Origin: Cruorifilaria tuberocauda
Lineage: Eukaryota; Nematoda; Chromadorea; Rhabditida; Onchocercidae
Assembly (NCBI GenBank): GCA_013365365.1
Contig: JABVXU010000153.1
Coordinates: 1-64,000, forward strand
Length of the DNA stretch: 64,000 nucleotides
Direction: 5' to 3'
Shown: piece after piece, positions 1 to 12,100 of the stretch
Numbering within the stretch: position 1 is the first letter of the stretch
Layout: every line of letters begins with the position of its first letter
Notes under the pieces: generated by a model
The model's database searches: none
The model's input: only the letters and a program-made list of their open reading frames with translations
What the model was told of the DNA's origin: nothing
Program-made: the position numbers and the translations under genes

Positions 1-1298
1 TAATAATAATATTCTGCGAATGAATCATGTTGTGCGAATATATTTAAATAACAATTAAAAAAAAGTATTACCACAACTGAACCTGGAATGTTTAATAGAA
101 AAAATCAATGTGATATGATAGAAGCATAAAAAGCATTGAAGCCATTGAAGCCAGGAATAGCAAAAGGTGGAAATTGAAAGGAAAGAATTCTGCAAACGAA
201 TTGCTCGCATTCACTAAGAATCAAATCTTTACATTTTTAAATAAGAAATTGAATGGTAAGAATTCATAGACTTCAGTTCAAAAAAAACAAAAAAAAAAAC
301 TCTTTTCTACTTGTGTAAAATGTATGGAAAAGTATAAATTTCAGAACAAACATTTATGTGTGAGAATTTTTAAAAAATCGAAATACATTTGAACAATTTT
401 AATATATTAGTAGCAATTAAGTTATTATAACTTGTTAAATAGATGGATAAATGAATGAGAAAATGATAAGTAGAGGACGAGAAAGAGAGAAAGAGAAAGA
501 GAGAGAGAGAGGTAAGATGAATTATTTTGAAATGAAACAATCATCTGAATTTGAAACTGATTAAATATTTATGATAAAATAATCAAATATTCATATATAT
601 ATATATCATTCAATCGATTGATTAGATTCACAATCGATCAGATCAATTAGTATTTCATTCAATTGAGTCAATTAACAAAAAAAAAAAAAATTAGCGCATA
701 ATGTTAAAATAGATGAAGTTGAAGCGGAGCGCTACTTTTGTCCATAAATCTTTTATATATGTAAAGAAGTTCGGAACTTTTGTTTACTGATAACTGTTCA
801 ACTAAACTAACATCTTTGTATAAATTTATTGCAGTACATCTGAAAAACAAAAAAAAAAGCTGAAAAAAGAAAGAATGGAAAAACGATAAATTCTTCGTGC
901 AAAGGTAAATTGAACAAAAGTAAACTGAAGGTAAGAATTGAAAAATCAATTGCTAACTTAGAAATAATATTTAAATTTAATTGAATTTTAAGATGTCCTC
1001 GTATGAAGAATGAATGTTTGACCTGATTGAAGCAACGCATTTTAATTTAACTTTAATTTAAACTAAAGAAAATCAATTTGAATTTAGGATATGATTAATT
1101 TTACAAAAAGATGAATCTATCACGTTATCATGTTATTGGCATTTGTAGAAATTATTTTTATATTAATTTTTTATATTTTTTAGAAATTATTTTTAATATA
1201 TAATATTTCTAGTCCTAACTTTTTTTTTACGACGTATCCCTCGTAATATTCATCAGTTAGCAGAATATTTTTTCACTAATTTAATTTCAATTCTAACT

Positions 1299-1670
1299 GA
1301 AGCAGACGTGAAAGTACGAAGTGGAAGAAGATTAATAGGAAACTGACGTGGGAATACGAAGTAGAAGAAGATTAACGAAAGCCGACGTGGAAGTTCGAAG
1401 TGAAAGAAGATTAACAGAAGCCGACGTGGAAGCACAAAGTGAACAGAAGCCGACGTGGAAGTTCAAAGTGAAAGAAGATTAACAGAAGCCGACGTGGAAG
1501 TTCAAAGTGAAAGAAGATTAACAGAAGCCGACGTGGAAACACAAAATGAACAGAAGCCGACGTGGAAGCACAAAGTGAACAGAAGCCGACGTGGAAGCAC
1601 AAAGTGAACAGAAGCATACGTGAAAATACGAAGTGAACAGAAGCCGACGTGGAAGCACAAAGTGGAAGAA
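1299..1670. repeat. Minisatellite of roughly 28-40 bp units
   Basis: About a dozen imperfect copies of a unit built around GAAGCCGACGTGGAAG, followed by CACAAAGTGAAC or TTCAAAGTGAAAGAAGATTAAC variants. Short open frames on both strands come only from the repeat, so they are not called as genes. Confidence 0.85.
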
Positions 1671-2529
1671 GACGTTGTTTGTTGTAAAACGAATCAGAAG
1701 CATCAATAGCATCATTGTACAGAAAAAAAAAAGAAGAGGAACATCAGAAGAAACGAATGAAAGAAATCTGAAAAATATTCACCAACAAACCAGGAAGTCC
1801 AATCAGGTAAGATTGGGAAGAAGTTGAACGTGCAAACTGCAATTTCTCATTTAATTCAAATAAATTAAAAGAATAGATCAGATCAGATTAGATTGGGTAC
1901 ATTTTGATTACATTTGTGAGTTTGCACAACAGTTCACATATCGATTCTTCTTTGAAAAGTTGAAAATAAAGCAGCAGCAACAGCTGTTTAAGTCAGTAAA
2001 AGCTATTGAGATCAAAGGAAAAAAAAACAAAACAAAAAAAGGAATCAATGAAAATGAAATTTATTCTTTTTCTATTTTTAATTAAGCATAGAAAAAAAGA
2101 AAAAATACACCTGGCCAACTGTAATATTTAAGAGAGAGAGAGAGAGAAAAAAAAACAAATTTAGTATATCTATCTTTTTTTTTTTGGCAAGGTAAAAATT
2201 GATTTAAGTATGAGAGGAGAAGATGTAAGAATGAATGAAATTTGAAATTTCAATTGAATATGAAAAAAGGATATGCTAGTAATCAATAATCTATTTAAGT
2301 GTAAAATGGAAAAAATCAATAATAATTAATTAAACAAAAAAAAAATTGAAAAGCTAATGAAATGGACATCGTAATGAGGGAGAAGTACTATAATAGCTCT
2401 TAGTAGTAAGTGAAAAGTAATCATCATCAAAATGTTAGAATTGAAAATATTAGTTGAAATGGCATCGGACGCTTGTTGATGTAGCCTGGGCTTCTTCCTT
2501 CCTTCCCATTGAAACTTTTGAATATATCT

Positions 2530-2813
2530 GTATGTATGTGTATGTCTGTGTCTGTTTATTTGTATGTGTGTGTGTGTGTGTATGTGTGTGTGTGTGTGTG
2601 TGTGTATGTGTGTATGTTGTATTCGCCGATGAAATATTTGCGATAGGAAAATTCTATAATAAACACTAGTGAACTAACTAATCCATTTACAACATACAAT
2701 TGGTATACACAGACAAACACTTACAGACTTACATAATAGATCCTAACACACACACATACACACAGACACAGACACACACATACATACATACATACATACA
2801 TACATACATACAT
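2530..2813. repeat. TG and CA/CATA microsatellites
   Basis: A (TG)n tract with TATG interruptions spans about 2530-2625. A (CA)n then (CATA)n tract follows at about 2735-2813. The complementary composition of the two tracts could let the transcript fold, but no function is implied. The open frame across the TG run is low complexity. Confidence 0.9.
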
Positions 2814-2926
2814 AAACAACAGAAATATTTAACAAACTGTTTTTAAAATTGACGAACGGATTAGTTTTAGACTTGGCCAGTTGTATTATTCAAACACAAT
2901 GTTGTCATGGTCGCTTATTTTTGAAT

Positions 2927-3272
2927 CATTTCATTCATGATTACCGGAAATATGACAATTCCGGAAAATTATCATAAACTGAATTGAAATGATAAGCCAT
3001 TTCATTTATTCATGATTACCGGAAATATGATAATTCCGGAAAATTATAATTGACATGATAAGCCATTTCATTCATGATTACCGGAAATATGATAATTCCG
3101 GAAAATTATCATAAACTGAATTGAAATGATAAGCCATTTCATTTATTCATGATTACCGGAAATATGATAATTCCGGAAAATTATAATTGACATGATAAGC
3201 CATTTCATTCATGATTACCGGAAATATGATAATTCCGGAAAATTATCATAAACTGAATTGAAATGATAAGCT
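2927..3272. repeat. Five-copy tandem array with inverted CCGGAA/TTCCGG core
   Basis: Five head-to-tail copies of a unit of about 65-75 bp. Each contains GATTACCGGAAATATGA, then AATTCCGGAAAATTAT, then CATTTCATT. Two unit variants alternate, one with CATAAACTGAATTGAAATGATAAG and one with AATTGACATGATAAG, so the higher-order period is about 140 bp. Each unit has an internal CCGGAA...TTCCGG inverted pair. Diverged singletons appear downstream near 3671 and 3820-3870. Confidence 0.9.
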
Positions 3273-4427
3273 AATGTATTTGATTAGATAAAGGTTATCA
3301 ATTTGATTATGTAAACATTGTTAATGATTTGTTAATTAATTACTCAATCAATAGTGATTATCATTTGATATAAGTTATTTCATGCGCTTCAAATAACGAA
3401 ATATATACTTAATTGAAAACTTTTATTCAATTATTTAAGATTTTTTATAAACAATATTTTTTTTACTTTTTACTAACTTTTAACAATTACTTAATGTTTA
3501 ACAATTATTTAAAATTTTTACTCCTTAATTGAAACGTACATTACTCTAGCGAATACGTGGTCTTTATTGATAGTAATTTTGAACTGATAAGAAATTGTAC
3601 TGATAACAAATTTGTTATCATAATAATCATATTGTTATTGATTTGTTACTTAGTTGACTGTTGCAATATTTTACCGGAAATGATAAGTTTATTGCTGATA
3701 TAGCTTATCAGTTCATTCTTATCATTTTCATTGATATTTCAACAGATAAATTTAAGCAAAAAATTATGCTTATCAATTCGAAAATGTTTCTCCTGTATGT
3801 AATTCAGGATTGAAATATTCAGCCGGAAAATACTTCCTGTGATTCATTTGAAATATTTAGTCGGAAATTACCGTTTGCTGGAGAATTTTACTCAAAATTC
3901 TGTTTCCTGAAATTAGATTTTTTAACAAACATGTTAAATGCATTAAATTGGCCCAATTAACAAAACTCAATAATTTTACTGTAATTTTCCAGAATTCTTT
4001 TACTGTATTCTCATCCTCAGTTGTTATTTATATCGTAATTACGGTTCAATTAAAGTTCTATCATAATGAGTTAAATGGAATAGTTAAGGTATAAAGTTAA
4101 GTATAAGAGAGAAAACGAACTGTTGAAGTGGATTCTACAGTAGTATCAATACTATTGAAACTCCTCGAATATTTCACAGATGACTTCGTTTTCTTGAATT
4201 TCAATTTTTCTAAATGCATTAAAGTAATTTAAGTACAAATTGTTGATTTTACTTTAATACATTTAACACTTAATTTCAAACTTATTGAGTATAATTTTTA
4301 AATACCAAAAGATTTAACTTTCCTAAATGAGTTAAATTGTTATTATTTCAACCATCTGTCTAATGCTATCAGCTATTGATAATATAGAAATTGAAATTTA
4401 TACTCTATAAAATATAATATTCATAAT

Positions 4428-5218
4428 TCAACTTTTGCTGGATCCTTTTCGTTCACTGATATATTTCTGGAATGAGCGATCTTTTCCATGTTGTACTCGA
4501 TCCACCATATACATTCCGGTGATAAACAATATCAGTGCGATAATGAATAGTATGATTACAATCAGAATTTCATCCCACTAAATTAATCAATCTTATCAGT
4601 GATTATAAATGAAAAAGTTTTGATCAAGCAGCTCAAAAATTCTTCGATAAGAATTATCATTCGTCTTGATGAAACATGGAGTGAAGTTTTTTTAAATAAT
4701 AAATTTCAGTAAATTCATTTATAAAATAACCTTTTCTTATCATAACTTTAATTATCATAATCTGATCAATTTGATGAATAATTTAACTATGCAATCGAAT
4801 TGTTAAATTCAATATTTAAAGTTAAATATTTTACAAAGCATTGATTGAGCAATCAGAAGATTTAATTTTTTTTCTTTTATTTATCAAATTTTTTCCGGTT
4901 AAAATGTTCTTTTTCCAGGTTTATTTGCTTAAGTAGTATTTTTCTAGTCTTATTTTCGAATTTCTATCTCAAATAAAATCGATTACAAATTGAAAAATCT
5001 TATTTTAATGACAAAATAACGGAATTGCTAGGAAAATTTTTATATTCCATCGAGCTTTTTAAGTTATTCTTTTTATTTTTTTATTTAATGCTAAGCTTAT
5101 TATTATTGTAAGCATAGAGAAATTTACTTTGAAAAGTTTGAACTGCTTTAAATACTTTACAAAATTGTTTAATTTCAAAAAAAAGTAACTCACTTTTAGC
5201 GGATCACCGACATTTGAT
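4428..5218 (-). CDS. C-terminal exons of a small single-pass membrane protein (5' end unresolved)
   Basis: I do not recognise this gene. The last exon (4428-4577) is open from a TTTAG acceptor to TGA, 49 residues. It begins WDEILI, has a membrane segment (ILIVIILFIIALILFI), then a short charged tail with MVDRVQHGK and KYISERK. An apparent 25-nt microexon (5194-5218, ending in a good GTGAGT donor) supplies SNVGDPLK in the matching phase. Further upstream, 5690-5757 holds a candidate cysteine-rich exon (CYYKYFYRG then CHHAC) after a TTTGCAG acceptor. I could not join it in phase to the microexon, so an exon or the true start is missing. The TM exon is well supported; the rest is tentative. Confidence 0.45.
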
Positions 5219-6929
5219 CTATAAAGTAAATTTTAAAAATCTCTCATCATTTCGAATTATTCGATTCTATATTATTTTTATTATTCTTCGTTACTATCTT
5301 TTATTATTATTTTACAATTTTTTTGTGAATTTTTGAAAATTTAAAATTAAAAATTTTTGAAAATTTCTTCATTTTCAATCCTTAAAATTAGTAAAATTGC
5401 ATTTTAATTAAAATTAATCATTAAAATAATTAAATTATTAAAATTCTTATAGGATTTTTCCAATACCAATTAACTTATTTTAATACATTCATTGATTAGC
5501 TATAACAATTAAGCACTTTCCTTTTCTTACAATCTATCTTTGTATGATATTTAATTCTTTTTCCTAATTCTTTTACTTTCAATTCCAATTTTTTAAAATG
5601 TTGCAAATTAATTCACCATCTATTACTCGATTAAATTTATTAAATAAAATAAATTAAAATATAGCTTAATTAGATAATTAATTAAAACATGCATGGTGAC
5701 AGCGTGTGTTTCCACGATAGAAATATTTGTAGTAACATTCGGAATTTCTGCAAATTAGTATTTTCAACTGATAAATTTTGAAATTGAATTTTCAATAAAA
5801 CTAAAAGGAATGCTAAGAGATCGGATATGATAAGTGATAATTTCCAGTGTGAATATCATTTAATATTATAAAAAGTATTTTTACTTTCATTAACCTTAGA
5901 AATTATAAAAAGTTATGAAAAGTTATGAAAAGTTATAAAAAGTATTTTTACTTATAAAAAATTATAAAAAGTATTTTTACTTTCATTAACTTTAGAAATT
6001 GCAAAAATATGAGAAATGACCGTTTCATTTTTAATTCACAATTCAATAAACTGTCGTTTAGAGGAATATGTAAAATTTGAAAAGTGCTGTTAAATGAATT
6101 AGCCATTCTTATGCTTTTATGCTAAAAATTTCCAAAAAAAAAATGGAAAATTTTCGTTCGCCTAAAATACAGTACATCATAAAATGGAATATACTGTAGT
6201 AACTTTAGTTTCAATTAACAATAATTATTATATCGTTATTTACATTTTGCCTCTGCAAATTTATCTCATTAAAAAAGTCTTTTTAAACCTGAAAGAAATT
6301 GAAGAGATTTGAAATTTGAAATTTTATATTCCGGTCTTAATATGGTAGACAAAATTTATGAGCTCTTTGTTTACAAGTTTATCGAAGAAAACAAAGAGTA
6401 GTAAAATCTCTTAAATGTGTTTAACATTGGTGTAATATGAACGGTAAATTATAAATGCTCTGTTTGTAAGTTGTAAAAAGAAGCTTTAAACTTAAACATA
6501 TCAAAAAGCCTTGTGGAGAATTTTCTCGAAACTAATTCTTAATTATAAATACTTTTAAATTCTTATTTTCTATGAATCATTATTTGTAAAATCTAAGATC
6601 CAAAACAATTCTTCTAGCAGCTATACCGGATATTCTCATTATAAAAACTATCTTATAGAAAATGTTCTATTTCATCATTTAGCCATTTTCAATTCGTATG
6701 TAAATTTTTAGCTTAAATCCTTTTGTGCTTACTGCACCTGCACCAAATTTTTTTACTGCTTCTTTACAAAATCCTTTATATCCAATTTGTCAAATATCCC
6801 AAATATCCCATCTTTGTAAATCTCCTTACAAAATCTTATCTATAAAGGACCATAGCTTTGGTACTCAAGTCAGAGTTTCCAGTGTTATCAACCGAAATCA
6901 CCGTAAATTTTCCTGCTGCAAAAAAAAGT

Positions 6930-7060
6930 AAAAGTTGAAGAATTTACTGAGCAAGGTGAATATAATCTTGATAGAGATTTAACTTTTACTAAAAATTTAG
7001 ATGGCTCTTTAAGTTTAGGATTCTGTTATTTCACTCCTGTTTTCTTTATAAAAATAAATT
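6930..7060 (+). other. Coding-like relic, unidentified
   Basis: From about 6930 a frame without ATG stays open for more than 40 codons with balanced, hydrophilic composition (pieces such as VEEFTEQGEYNLDRDL and TKNLDGSLSLGF), unlike the Phe/Asn/Lys/Ile-rich frames of random AT-rich DNA. It lies one frame away from the open frame ending at 6931, with an A8 run at the switch, as expected for a decayed gene with a slippage frameshift. I cannot name a family. It may be a transposon or bacterial-insert relic, or chance. Confidence 0.25.
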
Positions 7061-7908
7061 GTTATTTTATACTTCTTACGCTACAATCTTACAAATTCAT
7101 TCATAAATTAGACTGAATTACAAATTAGACTGAATTCGTCCACAAAGAAACCTTCTCCACCAAATTCATTCAACTCCCAATTCAGTCTAATCGGAAAATC
7201 CCCGACAAGCCTCATTGTTGTAATATATGAACCGTATATAACCTCCTTTCGAATAAAAATGATCCTAAGCATCAGAAGTATTGTTAAGAATTTGCCTCAA
7301 GAAGTACGGCAGGCCAACTAAAGGTTAGAATTGGATCTCTTTTCCCTGGCCATATTAATACTTGAAAATCTCCACAATATTCTAGAATTATTAATGTTAA
7401 TGTATTAATGTTGTATTATTCTATGCATCAAGTTTTTCCGAATAAAAGTTTAATTACCGAAGTTTAAAATGCAATCCAAGTATAATGGTTATTACATTTG
7501 CCTGACGCAAAAAAAAAAAAAACGGTTTGATTTCACGTAGATAGAATAGAAGTCATTTAATCCAGAAAGAGTACTCTCAATCTTACGGTCGTAGACAGAA
7601 GGAACGTCAACAAGACCTAACTGATGGAAATCTTCGGAAGATAATCATTTCAGGTTTTCATCGAAGAAAGAAAAAAAAAACAAACAAACCAAATATAGTG
7701 CTAGTCGTACTCCTTTCTACTGCATCCTGAAATTTAAAATGTTATTAAAATTACTAAAAAAAAATTTCGTATCAAGGAATTTTTTTGATAATTAAATATT
7801 TGCTAATTTAATTTTAATATTTTTAACATAATAAGCTGCATGAATACTGTTTATGCTTGCAATTTCATATTATTGAAATATATTATTCTGAGCAAATACG
7901 TCGTTCAA

Positions 7909-9928
7909 ACTTCCATTAGTTAAAATATTTTAAATTTTGGAAAGTTTTAAATTGATGAAATTAGTCAAAATTATGTTTAAATTATGTTTTAAACATTCAA
8001 AATCATTTTGAAATATTTTTTCAATGATTTTGAATGTAAAATCATCGTCGTTGGAATCATTCCATAGCTCTTATACCGTATTTATCCTTTATACTGTAGT
8101 AGATGTTCGCTATTGATACGGTAAGCACAACAGTACACAAGAAATGAATAGCTCAGCTTACTGTATTCATTCTTATTCATTCTGAACTTAATCTTTTCTC
8201 TTAAATATGTTTAACTGTGTTGAACAAACGAGAAAAAGGAATGATAAAATGATTTCATGATCAAAATGATTTCATGATCAAAATGATTTCATGATCAATT
8301 TCATGATCAAAACGGAACGAAAAAACAAACCATCGTAATATTATTTGTGATGAGTTCAGCTAAAATTATTACTGTCAAAAAAGGAACAAATGTTCGTCGG
8401 AAAAATATCCTGCAATATAATTTATATTTTCAAATCTATTTCAAATTATGATGATATTTTATTATATTACTTAATATTACTCAATAATACTATGGTGATA
8501 ACATTACTTGACCTTTCAAATTTTCCCACACACGGGAATAGCTTAGTAACAATAATTTCAAAAAGTAATTTTGCATTTCTCTCATTTTTCATGGATTTTA
8601 ATTTCTCACTTTATTTCATTTACCCATTCATTTAGTTTATAAAGTGGATCAATGAATCCATCTTTAAATGCTAATTTTATCTATGATGCTATTTCTAAAT
8701 AACAAAGTAATTGCCAGACCTACTAGGCTAGCATTCGTGTTTTCGGATGAAATGAAGCAATAATTGCTGTAGCAAAGAAGTAGAAGATTATTACTTGAAT
8801 ACACTAAAAATTTTCTACAAATATTCGATCAACTTGAAATCAGTTGATTTTAGGATGACAATTATAATAGATCGTCATTTGATGATGTCGGTGTATTCGC
8901 AATTATACCTAGCTTAATGTGGCACCGATAAAACTAACAATGAGTGATGGAAATATAATTTCATTCATTTCAATATGCATGAAATGTAATTATTATATGA
9001 AAATTTATTATTTGAAATTAAAATGTCGGAATTTTCTAACAAACATTAATTAATCAATAACTTGGAATACTGTCAAAATTAAGCTTACAATGTTTAGTGT
9101 CTGCTTTTTGCTTCCTGGAAATTGCCAAGTTGCTAGGTTAAACGAACGAGTCAATGAAACCACTGAAGTTTTGATAAGAAAATTCAACGGCTATGAAACT
9201 GCGAATGAAATTAGAGAGTAAAAAAAATGATAACAGAATGATAGATATACTGATTTCGAAATATCACAAATTATCATGGTGTCATAGCCAGATTTAATCT
9301 AATTTAAAGCTATTTGAAATTATTGAAACAGATAAACAGGTTACACCTCCAAATATAATTCACATTAATTAATGAACAGAGCTTATTGAAATAATTACTC
9401 TCAAATTCTTGATATTTTAATAATTTACCGGAACTTATTATCAAAGTAATGAATTTTGATAAAATTTATTGGAATAATAAAAATTTGTTAATTCCTCAAA
9501 CAACCAAATTTTTAACAAGCATAAAAATTTTTGCTTCTTGTTTAAACTGAAGTAGAAAAAATTCTACTATAGTCAAAATTAATTAATACAAACTATTGAT
9601 TAAATTATTGATTTTGTGGTTAAACTATTGATTTTTGAGTAAACTATTGATTTTTGGTTTTACTTTCATCGTTGAATATGATAAAAGTTTAATCTGAAAA
9701 ATCATTGAAAAATGTAAAAATGAAAATTGCTTAATAAGAAGTGAAGAAAATATTATTCAAAAATATTTCAAAATGATTTTCAATGTTTAAAACATAATTT
9801 AAACATTTTGACTAATTACTTTACTAATTTTGACTTATTGACTAATTTTTGACTAATTTTAACTAATTTTGACTGATTTCATCGATTTAAAACTTCCCAA
9901 AATTTTAAATGTTTTAACTAATGGAAGT
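7909..9928. repeat. Inverted repeat pair about 1.7 kb apart, possible transposon termini
   Basis: The segment 7909-8020, starting ACTTCCATTAGTTAAAAT, reappears as its reverse complement at 9759-9928, ending ACTAATGGAAGT. The match runs through shared blocks such as GTTTAAAACATAATTTAAAC. The right arm is longer because an ACTAATTTTGACT-like motif has expanded in it. The arrangement fits terminal inverted repeats of a DNA transposon of about 2 kb. I see no transposase frame inside and no clear target-site duplication. Confidence 0.6.
8238..8310. repeat. Short tandem repeat of ATGATTTCATGATCAAA
   Basis: Four imperfect copies of a unit of about 17 bp containing the palindromic TGATCA. It lies inside the interval bounded by the inverted-repeat pair. 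Confidence 0.8.
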
Positions 9929-10176
9929 ATAAGTAATTACTAGTTGGGAAGATTATTTGAATTCCAAAAAATTTTTAAAATTCCATGAAATAGCCATTAG
10001 TTGATATTTGTATCTTCCGAATTGGAAATATACTTATAAATATCATGATAATATCAGTGATTGAATCAAAAGAAAGCAATTCATCGTTTCACTTCAAGGC
10101 AAATACAACTAGCACATACATTATGAAACAATAAAGTGATTAATGGATTAGTTGAGTGAGTGATTGATCGAATTGA

Positions 10177-10978
10177 TTAATAAACAGGAACATGATCAGT
10201 TCGACACCTGTAATAAGCAATTTCCGCTCGTTTTGGTTGCTCAATCGGTGGATCGAAGTATTCGGGAATTGAAGCTGAGAATATCTCATTATAGTTATGT
10301 AGGATAATTTCATTTGCTTCTGCTCTTATCAAATTTTGCACTTCCATTGGTGTTGGAACAAATTTTGATTTTTCTGAAAGCATCAAAACATATTTATCTC
10401 ATTGATTTCATTATTTGAGCTTTAAAATTTTTACACAAATAAGAATTGAGAATTTTACTTAATAATTCAAATTTAAATCTAAATTTATCGTCATAAAAAA
10501 AAATAGATAAATCGCTTTCCTGCATCAATCAATAAAAAATTTAAATCAATTCAATTTCATCATATCGATTCCATCGGTGAATTAATTTAAGTAAGGACAA
10601 GAGCATTTCTCCTAATTTAAAATTCATTTATTCGATCTCTGTGGGACATAGCTTTTGGTACCATTATTAAAGTACCTCAAACAACGTACACTTCATCTCA
10701 ACCAAATATTTTTTTCAAATGTCACTTTTCGTTGATCATAATTAAATTGATAAAATTTCAAAATTTCAGAGTTTGAACGTTTTCCGAAATTTCCTAAAGA
10801 TCTTATGTTTAATTCTAATATTGTTTTCAATAATAAATATCGATAATTTAAATAATTATTTAATAGGAAATGTTCTGCCAATTTTTTGGCAGATTTAACC
10901 CTTGATTTAATCACTGCAATGTTTTAGTAGTTCGTGATAAAATACTGATATCGGATTAGCAAGGATAGTTTCTAGCAT
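10177..10978 (-). CDS. Predicted 86-residue protein, two exons, unknown
   Basis: I do not recognise this protein. Exon 1 is 10915-10978 and exon 2 is 10177-10373. They join in phase across a 541-bp intron (donor GTGATT, acceptor GCTTTCAG). The start codon lies two bases after a CTTTAG acceptor, as in trans-spliced nematode genes. The product begins MLETILANPISVF, has a middle section rich in Glu and Asn (EVQNLIRAEANEIILHNY) and a tail of SIPEYFDPPIEQPKR and YYRCRTDHVPVY. There is no signal peptide or membrane segment. Exon 2 is the stronger part: its composition is far from random AT-rich sequence and its acceptor is good. The weak donor makes exon 1 less certain. Confidence 0.45.
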
Positions 10979-12100
10979 CTCTAAAGTTTTAAAATTAGGA
11001 TTTAAGGAAGGTGAGTATTTCATTAATTTCCTTTTAACTTATTTATCAAAAGAATAGGTAATATGAAAGAGAAGAAGAGAGAAGAAAATCTCACTCTGTT
11101 TTGTAGTCTCTGCAAGATCTTTCTGATCAATAATTTTACCTTAAAAATTATTCCTGATTAAAATATGTTAAAAAACGAAAATAATATACTGTATTTTACT
11201 GTATGTTACTGTACGTTACTATATTTTGCCCATAATCATTCACTGAACTTTGATTTAAATCTTAATGAAAAAATAAAAGAACCAAATTCCTTGCACAAAA
11301 TTACAGTTATTATCATTTTTTCATGAATAAAAGAATTTGTCTAAGCTCAGTAAAACGAAATTTACTAAAGAATTTCCTTCTGAAGATGTCAATTCAAATC
11401 ATACAGTACGCAATTGTACTTTTTCTTTTGTCTTTTATATTAGAAATTAGCATTCCATCATTTCAAAATCGTACTTTACCGTAACTGAATAAATAAAGTA
11501 AAAAGAAGAAACACCAAATAGCATGCAAAATAACTTTTTATCTTTTCGTTGAAAAGATTCACACAAATTCGTCATTCGAAATAACTCTAATATTCTAATA
11601 ACAGTAATAATTACTTACAATACTAATAATTACTATTTCTATTATTAATCACATCGGTTAATTATGTAATTTAGGATAAATGTCAATTAATTATTAGGAT
11701 CAAATGTCATCCAGGAAAACAAACAAATATTCATCTAGCAATAAGAAAGAAGCTAAAATGTAAATATTTGATGTTACTGATCGGAATGAATTCTTCCTGA
11801 AGTAAGTTTTATTACGCATAATTCTATGCAGTAATATCATTTCTCTTATTTCTTCGTATGACCTCTGAAAATTGATTGGAAAAGAAAAAAGTTGAAAATT
11901 TTCAAATAGATTTGAATTTATGGAAGATAAAAGTATCTAAATAAAATGCACGTTTCATAATTTTCCAATAAATTTCAATTTTTAACAAAATATTTCAAAT
12001 TAATACAATCATTCCTCAGAGGTCATTTAGGTTCATTTAGATTGAAAGACAAATTATTCCATGACCTTTTTTTGTATATTATATACATTTAAAGTAATCT
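10979..12100. other. Intergenic, no gene seen
   Basis: AT-rich sequence with short TACTGTA-type repeats near 11188-11225. No open frame has splice-consistent support. It lies between two minus-strand genes, so it includes the 3' flank of the membrane protein gene at 12101. Confidence 0.6.

Larger units (their letters stand above)
1..4427. other. Intergenic AT-rich stretch with repeats
   Basis: I see no supportable gene here. Open frames are short, lie in tandem repeats or low-complexity sequence, and lack splice-consistent neighbours. The stretch holds a GA-rich run near 481-512, a tandem repeat at 1299-1670, TG and CA/CATA microsatellites between 2530 and 2813, and a CCGGAA-containing tandem array at 2927-3272. 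Diverged CCGGAA-type elements continue to about 3870. Confidence 0.6.
5219..10176. other. AT-rich stretch with repeats and coding-like relics
   Basis: Apart from the candidate cysteine exon at 5690-5757, nothing here is a convincing gene. It contains short local repeats of AAAAGTATTTTTACTT (5890-5995), the inverted-repeat pair at 7909-8020 and 9759-9928, a TGATCAAAATGATTTCA array near 8240-8310, and open but ATG-less frames at about 6930-7060 and 7560-7700. Confidence 0.5.

Noticed and set aside
1253..1827. Overlapping open frames with repeated FHVGFC-like or GSTKWK-like peptides
   Set aside because: These are readings of the minisatellite in several frames and on both strands.
10693..10914. 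Minus-strand 73-codon frame inside the small two-exon gene
   Set aside because: It falls in the proposed intron and has random AT-rich composition (Asn/Lys/Leu/Ile). The flanking exons join without it.
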